Shown piece by piece: positions 45,050 through 55,930 of a stretch of 64,000 nt of DNA. The notes beneath the pieces are model-generated. The model did no database searches, was not told the DNA's origin, and worked only from the letters and a program-made list of their open reading frames with translations. Location of the stretch: assembly GCA_008973525.1 (NCBI GenBank), contig WACJ01000319.1, forward strand, positions 186,001 to 250,000, written 5' to 3'. A program made the translations under genes and the position numbers. The stretch's first letter is position 1. Each line of letters starts with the position of its first letter. This DNA is from Stenopsyche tienmushanensis (taxonomy: Eukaryota > Arthropoda > Insecta > Trichoptera > Stenopsychidae).

Positions 45050-46495
45050 ACTTTTTATATATTTTCACATGCAGTATATTATAAAAAACACATTATTTCC
45101 CATTTATGTATTTTTTATTCAATGACTTTAACGGGCACATTTAAATAGTGACGTAAATGTGTGTGTGTGCCCGCGGGCACCATCCCAAAATTCTGCTTTA
45201 TATTTTATTTAAATCCAATTTTGAGTCGGGGTTTACATTGTTTCATAAAAAAAATGTAACTTATCTGAGGGTTTCATAGAAAGTTGATAAGGGATGATGA
45301 TTAAAAAGCATTTGTTAAAGAATATATTTTTAATATGAATGTTACTCATCTCTGTCGAATTGAAAAGGTGGATTTAATGGGTAGATCACAAATTTATATC
45401 CTGATCTGAGAAGATATTCAAGTTGTCTCCCATATATTGTGGCTTTATATTATAGACAGATTTGCGCTTATAGAATGAGATAATCTTTTTAATATAGAGC
45501 TTTCAATTCGATATAAAAAGGCGAACGATATCAGAGATAATTCTATGGTATCTCGAACGACCTGCTTAATATCGGGACATTTTTACAACGATTGAGGGCT
45601 TTCATCGATCATCATTGAATTCTAAAAATACAAAAATGGTTAAACCATCTCAATACGTCTTTGATTGGAACATCTTTTTATTCAGCCGTTAATTAAAATC
45701 CATATATACCCAACGTTTCAAGCGTTCAATAGAAGGGTCGTCTGTTTCATAAGCGCCTTGCCCGATAATTGAATGATACACTTCAGCGACATTCGCGATT
45801 TCGGAAACTGGATACGAAATCAAATGGTTATTTGTGCAATCGACACAAATAGATATCGATTTCATAAAAGCAAAGCAAATTTGTTGCGACGAGCTTAATT
45901 GCAGCTGACGCGTGCAAAAGCTCAGACAACAACGCCATAATTGCTTTGTTTACTTTCAAAGCAATTTCCGAGCATAATAATTGCTTTTGAACATGATCGA
46001 CTGTAATAAATTACATTTTTAAGTCTTAAATGTCTGTAGGAGAAAGCCTATGCCCTGTATATATTTTCCCCATTGATAAAAGTGTCAGTCGTCGAGGTAA
46101 AATTAATTTTGTAAACGCACCCCGGAAAGCCTCCCTCTGTATCATATCTGCTTTGAATAAATCATAAATGGGGATCAACGGAAGGCCGTAATAGTTCGAT
46201 AATAAATTAACATTGGTCCCTTGTCCAAATAGTCCTTCTTCAAATTTAGATAGAAATTTATTTTAAATAAAGCCCTGTTATGAGCTTATAATTCAGAGCC
46301 TCTGTATTCTACTGAATTATAATTTATGTAATCTTGCACATCTGAAGATTTTATATTTATGGAAATGTTTAAAAAAATCTGATAACTTTCAATTAGATAA
46401 AATATTAATCTCTAAAACATATATTTTATTGCACAAAAAATGATTGATTCAAATATGAAAGTATCAAGCTAAGAAAACGATGATTTATTTATATT
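45050..46495. other. No recognisable feature
   Basis: 45560-46200 is of balanced composition without frames or repeats known from this window. 46200-46495 is AT-rich. No gag/pol remnant follows the primer-binding site. Confidence 0.35.
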
Positions 46496-46499
46496 TTTG

Positions 46500-46750
46500 T
46501 CTAAAAATATAACACAAATACGGGAACCTTCGTGTTTGTCAGTCATTTTGTTCAGTCACAGTAAATTCTTACGATGGATAGGTCGTCGCGCGCTCCCACC
46601 ACCTCCCATCCGGGCAAGATCCACGCAGTTACCTTTTTTACTTTTCATGTTATTGTGTTGGAAAAATTTGGTTACACGAAGTTGTATACAAGATGGGTGT
46701 CCAGAATACTTTTTTTGGATAATTTTGCACAGATGGGATAAATGGCAGAT
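46500..46750 (+). pseudogene. MLE-A mariner relic
   Basis: TTTGTTCAGTCACAGTAAAT followed by TCTTACGATGGA parallels 20278-20312. The plus frame LEKFGYTKLYTRWVSRILFL (about 46655-46720) is the block before catalytic Asp1. Everything after it is lost. The order and spacing are shared with 20140-20580. Confidence 0.55.
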
Positions 46751-46879
46751 CGACCGATAGCGGCTTGCCAGTTTAGTGGGTCTTCCAAGCAGACCCAATT
46801 ACTTGCGCTGAAGGAGGAAGGACATAGGCTATTCTAATTTCAGGGGATGCTATCAAGCGGGATCACTACCAACGTGAAT

Positions 46880-47700
46880 CCAACCTCAGTTTGAAGGGAG
46901 CTGCAGCAGATGACGGCATGCTACTCTTTCTTCATGGTACTTGTATCGGTTCGGTCATTCTTAGTACCTAGCCACGGAGACGAGTTGCCGTTCGAACAGA
47001 TGAGGCTACTTTCGCACACCTCTACTCCACATCATTACCACAGGAGCTCAACCGTTGCCCACGGGCATAGAGTTGGCTGTCTCCCCCTGGGCATCGTGGA
47101 GTCTAAAAACTATCCGGATTTCCATGGTCAGTTGTGGTCAGACTGCAGGGGCTACTCCTTCCTCATGGTACTCGTATCGGTTCAGTCATCAGTTCAGACG
47201 AATCGCCATTCGAACAGCCTATATCCGTTCTCCCCTATTTGCCTAGGCTGTTGAGGATAGTGATGAGCCTTTGATATAGTCTCCACTAATTGCTGTAATC
47301 GACTGTTCCACACACCCCTTAACCTGCGCACCCAACCCATGTTAGCTGGGCTACCCCAGCTGCGTTTGATGAGCAAACCGACAAGCCTACTTTCGCGCAC
47401 CTCTACTCCACATCGTTACCCCAGAGGTTCAACCATTGCCCACGGGTGTAGGGTTGGCTCCCACCCTGGGGTTTTATAGATGGGCATCGTGGAGTCTTAC
47501 ACCCACCCGAAGCACGTGGAAAGCTGCGTACCCTACTCATATTAGTTGGACAGCAGCGTTTGATGAGCAAATTGACGTGGATGCTTGCGCAGGACCTCTA
47601 CTCTACATCATTATCCCAATGGTTTAACCATGGTCCACGGGCCTAGATTTATCCCCCCTGGGGTTTTATGGGTGCACATCGTGGAGTCTAACATGACCCG
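46880..47700 (-). repeat. G-family cluster, three partial direct units
   Basis: The module CACCTCTACTCCACATC, then TTGCCCACGGGC-type sequence, then GGGCATCGTGGAGTCT occurs three times (about 47015-47105, 47398-47495 and 47587-47692), all in one orientation opposite to the copies at 39, 44 and 56 kb. Between units 1 and 2 lies the GTAATCGACTGTTCCACACA and CACCCAACCCATGTTAGCTG part of the family. Small frames (46910-47254, 47055-47246) are not conserved. Confidence 0.6.
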
Positions 47701-47704
47701 AACA

Positions 47705-47815
47705 GAAGGGAGAAGCTATTTTGAACTCTATCATGACAGAGGATGAGACTTTGGTGTGTCACTACATCCCAGAATCCAAAAATAGATGGCGGCACAGGTC
47801 TATGACACTGGGATA
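47705..47815 (+). pseudogene. mariner transposase scrap
   Basis: The plus frame LNSIMTEDETLVCHYIPESK followed by NRWRH is the first catalytic-aspartate block (normally IVTGDETWVxHYTPESK), with G to E and W to L changes next to the aspartate. About 30 codons only. Confidence 0.65.
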
Positions 47816-47819
47816 CAAA

Positions 47820-48375
47820 AGTTGGTACCGACATTTATAACAATTAGATGAGACCTATAAATAAATATTATATAAATATCTTATATGTATTTACAAGACT
47901 GAAACAATGCTGTAGTTGCTTACAATGAATATTATATGTATTTAATATAATGTTTTGAAAGTTGCAATACTTTAATCAAGTTTCGCGCTACAACTTTAGT
48001 CACGTCTATCGAAGTCTTAGCCGCCTTGTATCAAAAGTAGACGTCGATTATTTAACAATAATTAACCCAAACTACTTGTATACAAAAAAACAGCTTTGTA
48101 AAGTTTAATTTAATGTCTGTATGTTAAATTATTCAACTCTCAATTTTAAAAAAAAATATTATTAAAAATTTCGGTCACTGCCTGTCGTATTATTTCAAAG
48201 AATATTCTGTTAAATGAAAGAATCCAAGTTTAAATTATTCAAAACTGACTTAAAGTCTAACTGCATAACGATTTGAAAATATAAACATCTTAACGAATTT
48301 AACTTGAAATTACAGGAAAAACAGTACTAATATTTTATACAGTACGTATTTTATCTTTAAGTCATAACGCCGAAA
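47820..48375. other. No recognisable feature
   Basis: AT-rich, no frames. It may include unreadable upstream parts of the hAT relic that follows. Confidence 0.35.
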
Positions 48376-48382
48376 ATTTGCA

Positions 48383-48592
48383 TTGTTTGAATGCTCTGAA
48401 TTTAATCTACAGTTACAACAGCGTTTTTCAGATCTCGATGTAAACGCAAAATACATTTCCATATTTCAAAATCCAATTGAAGAACTTCCGTCAGATCTTC
48501 AATTGAGAATGATTGATCTGCACAATGATGTTAATAGAAATAGATCTAACCCAATTCTTTCGAAAGTCACACAGTCAATCGAAATCAAATAA
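48383..48592 (+). pseudogene. hAT transposase scrap (ZBED/SCAND3-like)
   Basis: The 69-codon frame contains LQLQQRFSDLDVN, then FQNPIEELPSDLQLRMIDLH and ND, the conserved segment (NPF...LPxDLQxELIDLQxD) of BED-type hAT transposases just before the dimerisation region. Nothing on either side is recognisable, and the frame ends in a stop where the family continues. Confidence 0.65.
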
Positions 48593-48599
48593 ACGGGGA

Positions 48600-49275
48600 T
48601 TTATATTCGTATTACTAAATGATATATTATAAGTTAATTCGTATACAGATCATTATTAAACCTAAGAGTGCTAAAACACGATATATCGTCGATTGTGAAA
48701 CTAACGAAGACTGCAAACAATGATCGCTATTGGCTCATTGATGACTTCAAAATGCTCAAATACGAATAATTTCTGTGTGTCAGGTTATCAGTGCTTAACG
48801 TAGTGCGTTTTGTTTATACGTTAGTTTGATCAAACAAGAAATATGAATATAGCAAAAAAAAACTTCCGTTTATAAAAATACACCATAGCAATCAAAAGGT
48901 TAAATAAATTAAAATATCCAAGAAAAATCTGTTACCGATACCGATATTTACTTATTACATTCAATATACGTTTTATGACAGAATGCATCTCAATGATCGT
49001 ATAATTTTTATAGCCTGAAAGGTCAAGATTTATATATAGTCCATAAACTTCTTGTAAATACGCTGAGAACGTAACTATTACACTTTTAGCACTCAGATCA
49101 TAAAATAATTTTACTATTGATCCTCTTACTGAAGACAAACTACATCGTGAATTTATAAAAATGACGACATATCTGAGATTTTTATGTTTCATGCGTCTTT
49201 TACATATTATTATGCAAAAATATTTGCACGCATAAGAAAAATTTATAATAAGAATCTCTAATACCTAAAGACAAA
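48600..49275. other. No recognisable feature
   Basis: AT-rich; the minus frame 48932-49192 has no motif. Confidence 0.35.
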
Positions 49276-49280
49276 ACTGA

Positions 49281-49370
49281 CATTCTAGCACTCAATGTGC
49301 TAGAATGCTCTTTCTGTATTACTGGAGTCCGAACGCACATATGCGCGATTACTCATGAACGGGATAAAAA
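49281..49370 (-). repeat. Hairpin plus P-family end
   Basis: CATTCTAGCAC (49281-49291) and GTGCTAGAATG (49297-49307) form a perfect 11-bp stem with a 5-nt loop. Next to it, minus strand 49370-49318 reads ATCCCGTTCATGAGTAATCG and GCGCATATGTGCGTTCGGAC, the P start in opposite orientation. Confidence 0.55.
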
Positions 49371-49374
49371 ATAC

Positions 49375-50515
49375 GACAGGCAACAAATTGTATTATTTAT
49401 AACAGAATATTTCATTGTATCATTTTAAATATCGTATTTTCTTCTCAATTTCAGATTTTCTTATTGACATCCATCATTTCTCAAAGATCAAACTTTTATA
49501 TAACAAGATCTATAGAACTAAAGACCTCATATTACTTCGGCGACAAAAAGGAGGACAGAATATAGCATAGTTTTGTATTGAAATACATTTTAAAAAATTG
49601 TAAAAATAATATAATCACTTCGACACCCTACACCTTCCTTATCGAGCACATATTGCGGGGAACGTGATTTGATTTTATTTGTCATATTTTGCGAAATTTG
49701 ATTTGACAAATGGCGGTCATTCGAAGGGTTAGGGCGTTCAATCCTTTTTTCGGATTCCATTTAGGCGGGGTTTTGTTTCAATTGTCACGTGACTTTGTGC
49801 GATAGTCCAAACGGTCGGAGAGGGGGGGCTCACGGGAGGGGCAGCTCACGTAAATCATGGGCTTGGGATTTGGGCGAGGCTTTGCTACGCTACGGAGCCT
49901 TCGTAGGCTTTAATGCCTAAAAAGAGTAAATGTCACCGAGCCCCGAGGAGAAAAGAGAAAATATAACGCGCTAAGTAGCCAGCGTTGACAGCTTAAAGTG
50001 ATAAAAGAAATTGAAACTCGGTCGGGGCAGGGCCTCCTTTCATACCGGCTCGCAGACATTAAACAGCCATTATTAAACGCTCCCGGAAGATCCAATAGGA
50101 TCTATTTATATCGTACGACATCAAAAGCTCGTACAACTTTATCGAAACTTCCCGAACATGCACTCTGAAAAACAACCGTGCACATTTTGCAAGTAATGAG
50201 GCACAATCGTCAAATGCGATTTTTACGACGATGATTTATGGAACGACGTGTGTTCGCAAAGCGAGAATGGCCAATAAAACGTGTGTTGTGATCATTAAAA
50301 ATGAATAATCGAATGTCGTCGACGGCGGCGCCCCTGGCGGTAGTTGCGACTACTACAGAATCGCACATTAAATTCTTAATTCGGCCATTGAATGTGTAAC
50401 GAGCGTGAACGGACGTGACAGCAATCGTCTAGCATTTTAGTCAAACAATTGTTATATTTCTATAAAATATGCCACATAAAAATGTAGATAAATAACAGTT
50501 TTTGTTATGTTAACG
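49375..50515. other. Single-copy-looking DNA
   Basis: 49620-50440 is among the most CG-containing non-repeat stretches here. The frame 49910-50095 minus has no motif. No splice-supported exon can be argued. A regulatory element is possible but unproven. Confidence 0.3.
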
Positions 50516-50520
50516 TGTTG

Positions 50521-50957
50521 TTAATCCGTTGATGAAGAATCCGGCGTTTATTCGTATATATAGTGAATCGGAGACAGAGACGGAGAGAGTATCTTGCGTC
50601 TCATCAAACACTCGTACAACTATAGCAAAGTCATGCTGTAAAGATACCCATACACGTCTAAATATTCTCAAATATTACGAAAACCGATCCATAGCGCTTC
50701 ATTTACATTGTCTTGTTTCTATTTCTAATACCAGCCTATTGTATTGATCGGTTCAAATTTATCGATTTTAAGCTTGAAAAAATATGTATTGTTAATGTTC
50801 ATGCGAATAAAATAATATTGTGTGCTATCGACGGTGTAAAGGTTCATTTATTGATATGCAAGCTTGACTAACGCTGCGTGGTCCTGAGAGAAAAATGGAT
50901 TTGTGTGAACGAAAGGTGTTTGCTTACATTTAATTAGCTCACTAATAAAAGGATTAA
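50521..50957 (+). mobile_element. P-family element, best copy
   Basis: Begins TTAATCCGTTGATGAAGAAT and reaches CTCACTAATAAAAGGATTAA (TTAA at 50954-50957), the imperfect inverted complement of the start. Interior: GAGACAGAGACGGAGAGAG, ATACACGTCTAAATATTC, ATATTGTGTGCTATCGACGG, AAGCTTGACTAACGCTGCG and GGTCCTGAGAGAAAAATGG. The next ~38 bp (GATCACAGCGTTTTAATTG) are also found at 53945, so the true right end may lie further on. Confidence 0.6.
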
Positions 50958-50995
50958 GAGATCACAGCGTTTTAATTGTTTCTGCCCTTTAAGTT

Positions 50996-51352
50996 TGTTG
51001 CGTAGGCGATTTACTATCCCCACGTGGTAGCGCTGTTAATCTGGCCAGATTTAATTCGTCAGATTAATAGCGACATCTTCCGTCTCTCTTCAGGTGCAAT
51101 GTGCTATTTTAACAGCGCCATCTCTTGTGGCCCTACGGAGACATTGCACCTGCTTACCGACGGATCACTTCTTACGCGTGCAACGTTGCCGATTGGGTAG
51201 TGACGGGCAGGAGGCGGCAGTTGGAACCTTGACTGCGGGAGGTCGTCCCTCCTGCAGCCAGATCTCTCTCGCGTATGGAATAAATAGTTATTTAGAGAAG
51301 AGAGTCTTTCTATTCGACGTCCGTCTATTCTCGTCCATTCGTTCAGCATACA
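50996..51352 (+). mobile_element. L-family LTR-like repeat, longest copy
   Basis: Starts TGTTGCGTAGGCGATTTACT. Interior blocks: GTGGTAGCGCTGTTAATCTG, GTCAGATTAATAGCGACATC, TTTTAACAGCGCCATCTC, CGTGCAACGTTGCCGATTGG, GACTGCGGGAGGTCG and CCTCCTGCAGCCAGATCTC. A polyadenylation signal lies in GGAATAAATAGTTATTTAG (51278-51296), placed as in the R region of an LTR. A TG start and a signal near the 3' side support an LTR; no PBS, gag or partner LTR follows, so it is a solo relic. Confidence 0.6.
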
Positions 51353-51489
51353 TAAGATAAAAAACAGATACGCCTAAATGGCGTACAATTGTAAACATTT
51401 ATTTTAAAAACCTTTAAATCAAAATGACGCATTTGATGCGTTCTCAGAAAATATAACAGCTATCCGCAGTTGTAATAATTTGAAAAATG

Positions 51490-51850
51490 ATTCAAATAAC
51501 CCGGGTACTTAAATAGTCCCACCTCCCAATTTCGATTAGATTTGAGCATAAAATTGAATAATAGGAATTTCAAATATTACCCGGAATTTTAATTTTATAT
51601 TAACCACCATTTTTACATGGTTTTCATGGCGAATATGTGTTTTAAATGTGATCGCCAGCCGCATCTCATGTAGATTTGAACCCAAGATGATTTAGCTACG
51701 AATCTAACCACTTACCGCGGGAATACTTACAGGTTAATTTTGATAATATCGCGTTGTGCAATAGAGGATGCTATTTCTCGCATTCTTTCTTCGGTTAAGG
51801 GATCATGAAGCTCGAATAAATGTATTTCTAATGAAGGGAACTAACTTTCT
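51490..51850 (-). pseudogene. MLE-B mariner relic interrupted by a SINE
   Basis: On minus, 51820-51735 reads MREIASSIAQRDIIKINL, the N-terminus of the MLE-B transposase (compare REATSSVAQRVIISFL at 59255-59300). At 51592-51563 the end AAATTCCGGGTAATATTTG is the family's terminal repeat. Between them lies a tRNA-derived SINE. Confidence 0.6.
51593..51727 (-). mobile_element. tRNA-derived SINE, minus copy, nested in MLE-B
   Basis: Minus strand: A box CGGTAAGTGGTTAGATT (51717-51701) and B box GGGTTCAAATCTA (51683-51671), 17 bp apart, as in a tRNA. The body GGCGATCACATTTAAAACAC and ATTCGCCATGAAAACCATG matches the plus copy at 44930-44990. No terminator or tail is preserved. Confidence 0.65.
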
Positions 51851-51869
51851 AATTACTAGCTGATACTAT

Positions 51870-52142
51870 ATATAAGATTCACTGTAAGTTAATTGTACCA
51901 TGCCTATATTATTTGAGAAAATACAAACAATAAGTAGGCAAAGTTTTATTGCAATCGAATAAATGCTATAGCAGCGCATAAAATACGAACAAACAAAATT
52001 TTATTTTTGTATATTAAAATATGCTTATGTTACTCGCGCCATCTTTAGCAATAAGTGAACGAAGTTTTATTGCAATCTGATGAACGGTTTGGCAGCGCAT
52101 TACATACGAACAAACAGATATTCATTTTCATTTATAAGAAGA
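51870..52142 (-). repeat. C-family two-module repeat
   Basis: Minus: GCGCTGCCAAACCGTTCAT with CAGATTGCAATAAAACTTCG, then GCGCTGCTATAGCATTTAT with CGATTGCAATAAAACTTTGC and CTTACAGTGAATCTTATAT. Same module order as the other copies. Confidence 0.7.
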
Positions 52143-52144
52143 CT

Positions 52145-53380
52145 AATAAATTTGTACTGCAAAATTTCGGGCTTTATTTTAATCATCTTCGTATATCAAA
52201 ACATAATCTGGATCGAGATGATCGATCGTAATTATTAATACCTCTGATTTTTCATAAATTGAATTAGAATTCGAGTTTAATAAAGAGAATCCAAAAAATA
52301 ACCCACTTGTTTACAAAAATAAAAGCTATATTCAGAAATTCGTATTTCAACGCTGAACATCTTTTATTAGATGGATGCCAAGCGTCTTAATTTGACAGGA
52401 GATATAGTTGTAAACTTGTTTAGTCTGATGTTATGAGGTTGTTGCTTTTCAAAGGCCTAATTTGATATAGAGGTCACGAGGCTAGACAGGATGGTGGGTC
52501 GATTCCAGAACATCACCTGCTGAAAATCTGCAATTTAGAAATTAGGCATGCATTCGGAGCACATACAAAGACGAATTAATATTGAAATAAATGGAGGGTT
52601 GCGAGCAAATGGGCTTTGTTTAAAATAAATTTACTTATCCGAGAAGTTCAGGCACCTGTGAAATTAAAATCGGCCGTCGGACCCGCGCTCTAATTAATGC
52701 TCGGATTTTCTTTCACTTTGAAGTGAGGAAAGTAATTAATCTGAAAAGGAAGTTGTATTGTTTTCGGCGGGATCCTTATTATTTATATATCCTTTAGGGG
52801 TGCAGAAGTGGGTGTTATTTCAAAATGTCCGCGAATATGAACCAGAGCACACATAGCATAATTTACATACCGCGTGGATGTTATCATACAATTTATATAA
52901 GAAACTCTGCAGCGAGGCCGCTTTTTTCTTTCGTATGAAAGAAACGTAGCTATCATGAATATGAGCCCTGTATTTCATATATGAAATTTAATTCCAGAAT
53001 AGCTCTAATTGTGTATAAATACTGCTTGTGGATCTTGGAACGGAATAGCACATTAAAGAGACCAAGAAAATGTAGTTAATTTTTCCATCTAAATTTTTTT
53101 GTATAGTGATGCTCATTTTCTATATTTTCATCATACAAATGCATGTAAAAAATCTTTCAACTTGAGCGAAATCCAAAGAAGAATACAGTTGTAATTACAA
53201 AGGGTATGGCAGGGGAACACCCTTATTTAGTTATTCCAAAAAAATATGAGGTGGCATTCATTTAAAAGAGCGAGACCTAACGTTTTCTGTCCAATAGTTT
53301 TGGTAACAATCTTATTATAGACTGTCTTTAATAGACTTGTGTGATAAAAAGGAGTATTTTCGCACATCGAATGCGAAGAT
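52145..53380. other. No recognisable feature
   Basis: 52560-52780 is of balanced composition; the rest is AT-rich. No frame or repeat recognised. Confidence 0.35.
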
Positions 53381-53384
53381 TAGT

Positions 53385-54005
53385 TAATCAGAGATAGAGA
53401 CTGATATCTTGTGTCTCATTATAGACTCGTACATCGATAGTAAGGTCATAATGTAAAGGTACCCTACACGTCTAAATATTCCATCAAGTAGAAAATAAAG
53501 TCATCACATCAATCATCAACGAATGACGACAACATGACATTAAAAGTATAATGGAATTTGTCCATATCCATTTAAAAATCATCAGATATGGGGTCCTCTT
53601 AGATCATTGGCAATCTTCTCATCAGCCTGGTACCATAAGTGATTATTATGGAGCCAAACAATATTAACAGTGTTAAGGATAGTTTATTGAAATAGCATGG
53701 ATGAATTATCTTCCCCGTGCAATGGCGCTGTTGATCTGAGTACAATACTTGACCGATAGCATCTTGCGCGTGCACCTTTGCCGGTTGGGTGGTGACGCGC
53801 AGGAGGCGGGAGTTGGGAGGAGTCGTCGGTTAGCCTTGTTTGCGGGAAGACGTCCTTCCCGCAGCCAGGCCTCTCTCTGATGTTGAATAAATGGTTATCT
53901 AGAGATGAGACTTTCCGGCTACATCATGATCATCAAAGGGCTAAGAGATCACAATGTTATAATCGTTTCTGTCTTTTGAACCCTTTCATTTTCGATTTCA
54001 GTTTG
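53385..54005 (+). mobile_element. P-family element split by an L insertion
   Basis: The left half, 53385-53690 (CAGAGATAGAGACTGATATC, GGTACCCTACACGTC, AACAGTGTTAAGGATAG), stops where L begins. After L, 53937-53980 reads AAAGGGCTAAGAGATCACAA and TTATAATCGTTTCTGTC, the P right side as at 50949-50985. So L inserted into, or replaced the middle of, a P copy. Confidence 0.55.
53690..53932 (+). repeat. L-family LTR-like repeat (nested)
   Basis: GTGCAATGGCGCTGTTGATC, GATAGCATCTTGCGCGTGC, CTTTGCCGGTTGGGTGGTG, GTTTGCGGGAAGACGTCC and TTGAATAAATGGTTATCTAG. Contains the AATAAA signal. The left ~100 bp of the family are missing. Confidence 0.6.
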
Positions 54006-54302
54006 ACCTTTCTTCTGAAGCAAAAAGATCTGTCGCATACTAAAAGAGCATTCGTTACTATATATTGATTTATTGCCGTAATTTTAATTATTGACATAAA
54101 ATCATTCAATGTTTTATGTCAAAAATAAGTCAAAAACAATTTATAGTGCGTTTTAACGGAAACACAAACGAACTGAATCTGACTCAATTAAAGTCTAATG
54201 ATGTATTTTAAAATTGATAAAAATGCCATATTTTCATACAAAATCTTGCGTCAATAATTTTTAGACGATGATAATAAAAACGATTTTATTTAAAACGTTA
54301 AA

Positions 54303-54460
54303 AAATATCAACAGTGTTAGGGGTCATTTATTGATATACGAGCTTTATTCACGCTGCGCGGTCCTGAGAGAAATTTGATTTGTATGGACGATAAGTGGTG
54401 GACATACGAATATCTACGTTTAACTCAATTTAAAATTAACTCACTAATTAAATGGTTAAA
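54303..54460 (+). repeat. P-family right half
   Basis: ACAGTGTTAGGGGTCATTTA, ATATACGAGCTTTATTCACG, CTGCGCGGTCCTGAGAG and TTGTATGGACGATAAGTGG, then TTAACTCACTAATTAAATGG. This corresponds to the part of P lacking in the split copy just upstream. Confidence 0.6.
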
Positions 54461-54464
54461 TATC

Positions 54465-55680
54465 TCTTGTAACATGGAAAAGATATTTAAATCTCCCCTT
54501 TACTATTTGTATTATCCATTTTTTAAATTAGGTAGTTTACCTGTCGCATTTATTCGATATTTTTAAATCCCAAATTTATCATGCAATTAAAAATGATCAC
54601 GAATATAAGATGACCTGTTTGGGTCGTAATTTAGACCATATTTAAATATTTACAATTTCAATAAAAATGCAAATTTTACTCAAAAGAAATATTTGTTTGC
54701 AAGTCACACGTTTATCACCAGATTCAACGCCTTATACAGGTCAAAGACGGCTTTTTCGAGCAATACGCTCAAATTTATAAATCACATATTCTTGCTTGAT
54801 ATACTGTTTTAATTGAAGGAGACTGCTAAATGAGAATGCCATAATTCATACTTATTATGAGTTGAAATCTCATTGCAGAAAAAAATCAAATATTTTTATG
54901 ACTAAGCCTTATGACTAAGATTTAGTTTTAATATAGGATTATCGAAGACATCCAAATCTTATTTCAGCAGACATCGTTCACTTTATACATCCATTGGCAC
55001 TTTTCAATCAAAAATTTAATGGCATCATCGATCAAATTGAATTGAAACTAACGATGATGCATTCGATGAATAGTTACACTCAAGCGTATTTGATTAGGAT
55101 TTCAGCAGAGTTTCAAAAGCTCCATAAAGTCTTTTATGTTAACATCTCGAGAGCTTTTAATCTCCGAAGAGATGCAGTCGAATCGTTACACTCGAGCCCA
55201 TTAAATGTCTTATCTGAGACGCGTCTATTTACTTAGGCCCAATCAACATATTTCGAATTAAATTTGAATACATTACCAAACGGGCGATGGGTTCGAACTG
55301 CAGGACCAAAAATAAACCGCGATTCGAACGGGATGTTCGGCTGAAAAATATATCGCAAATTATTAAATATGCGGGGAAAGCTCCCTCATTAATAAAGCAC
55401 CTGTGAACTCATCACATTTTGCGGCGAGCTCTTAAAACATCCCCGGATAATTTCGATCTCTAAATATATAAATTCGTAATAATTATCATCTCATATCCTT
55501 GGAAATATCCCCAGGGATAAAATCGCAAATTAAATGATAGCAACGTTTCTTCATCGACATGATTTATGGCATTCGAATAAGTCCATGGGAAAATCTCGAT
55601 TATAACAGCGGTCATATTTCATTACAATGCGATATGAATATTAAACAATGAACTGAAATATTTATAAGCATTTTGATATT
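54465..55680. other. Unrecognised DNA
   Basis: The 80-codon frame 54994-55236 has no motif. 55230-55640 is of balanced composition and may be single-copy. Confidence 0.3.
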
Positions 55681-55684
55681 ATTA

Positions 55685-55930
55685 CAAAGGGTATTCAAAT
55701 ATAACCCGGAATGTTGTTATTTGATCCCGTCGGTCCCCGAAAGTCATTTTATTGAATAATTTTCTATCTGATAGACAGATGGTGAAAACGGATTACTACT
55801 GTCAGCTGCTAGATGACGGTAAATCTGCTTAGATGAAAACGTTAAATTACGCGTTGCGCAACAGAAGATGCTGCTTTTCGCCTTCTTTCATCAGCGACGG
55901 GATCAAGAAGATAAATTTTTAATGAAGGAA
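55685..55930 (-). pseudogene. MLE-B mariner relic, N-terminus and end
   Basis: Minus: RRRKAASSVAQRVI (about 55895-55855), then in a shifted frame IYRHLAAD, resembling the SEIxRxLxAxxGD block of mariner N-termini. The terminal repeat CATTCCGGGTTATATTTGAA closes it at 55712-55693. The catalytic domain is deleted. Confidence 0.55.
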
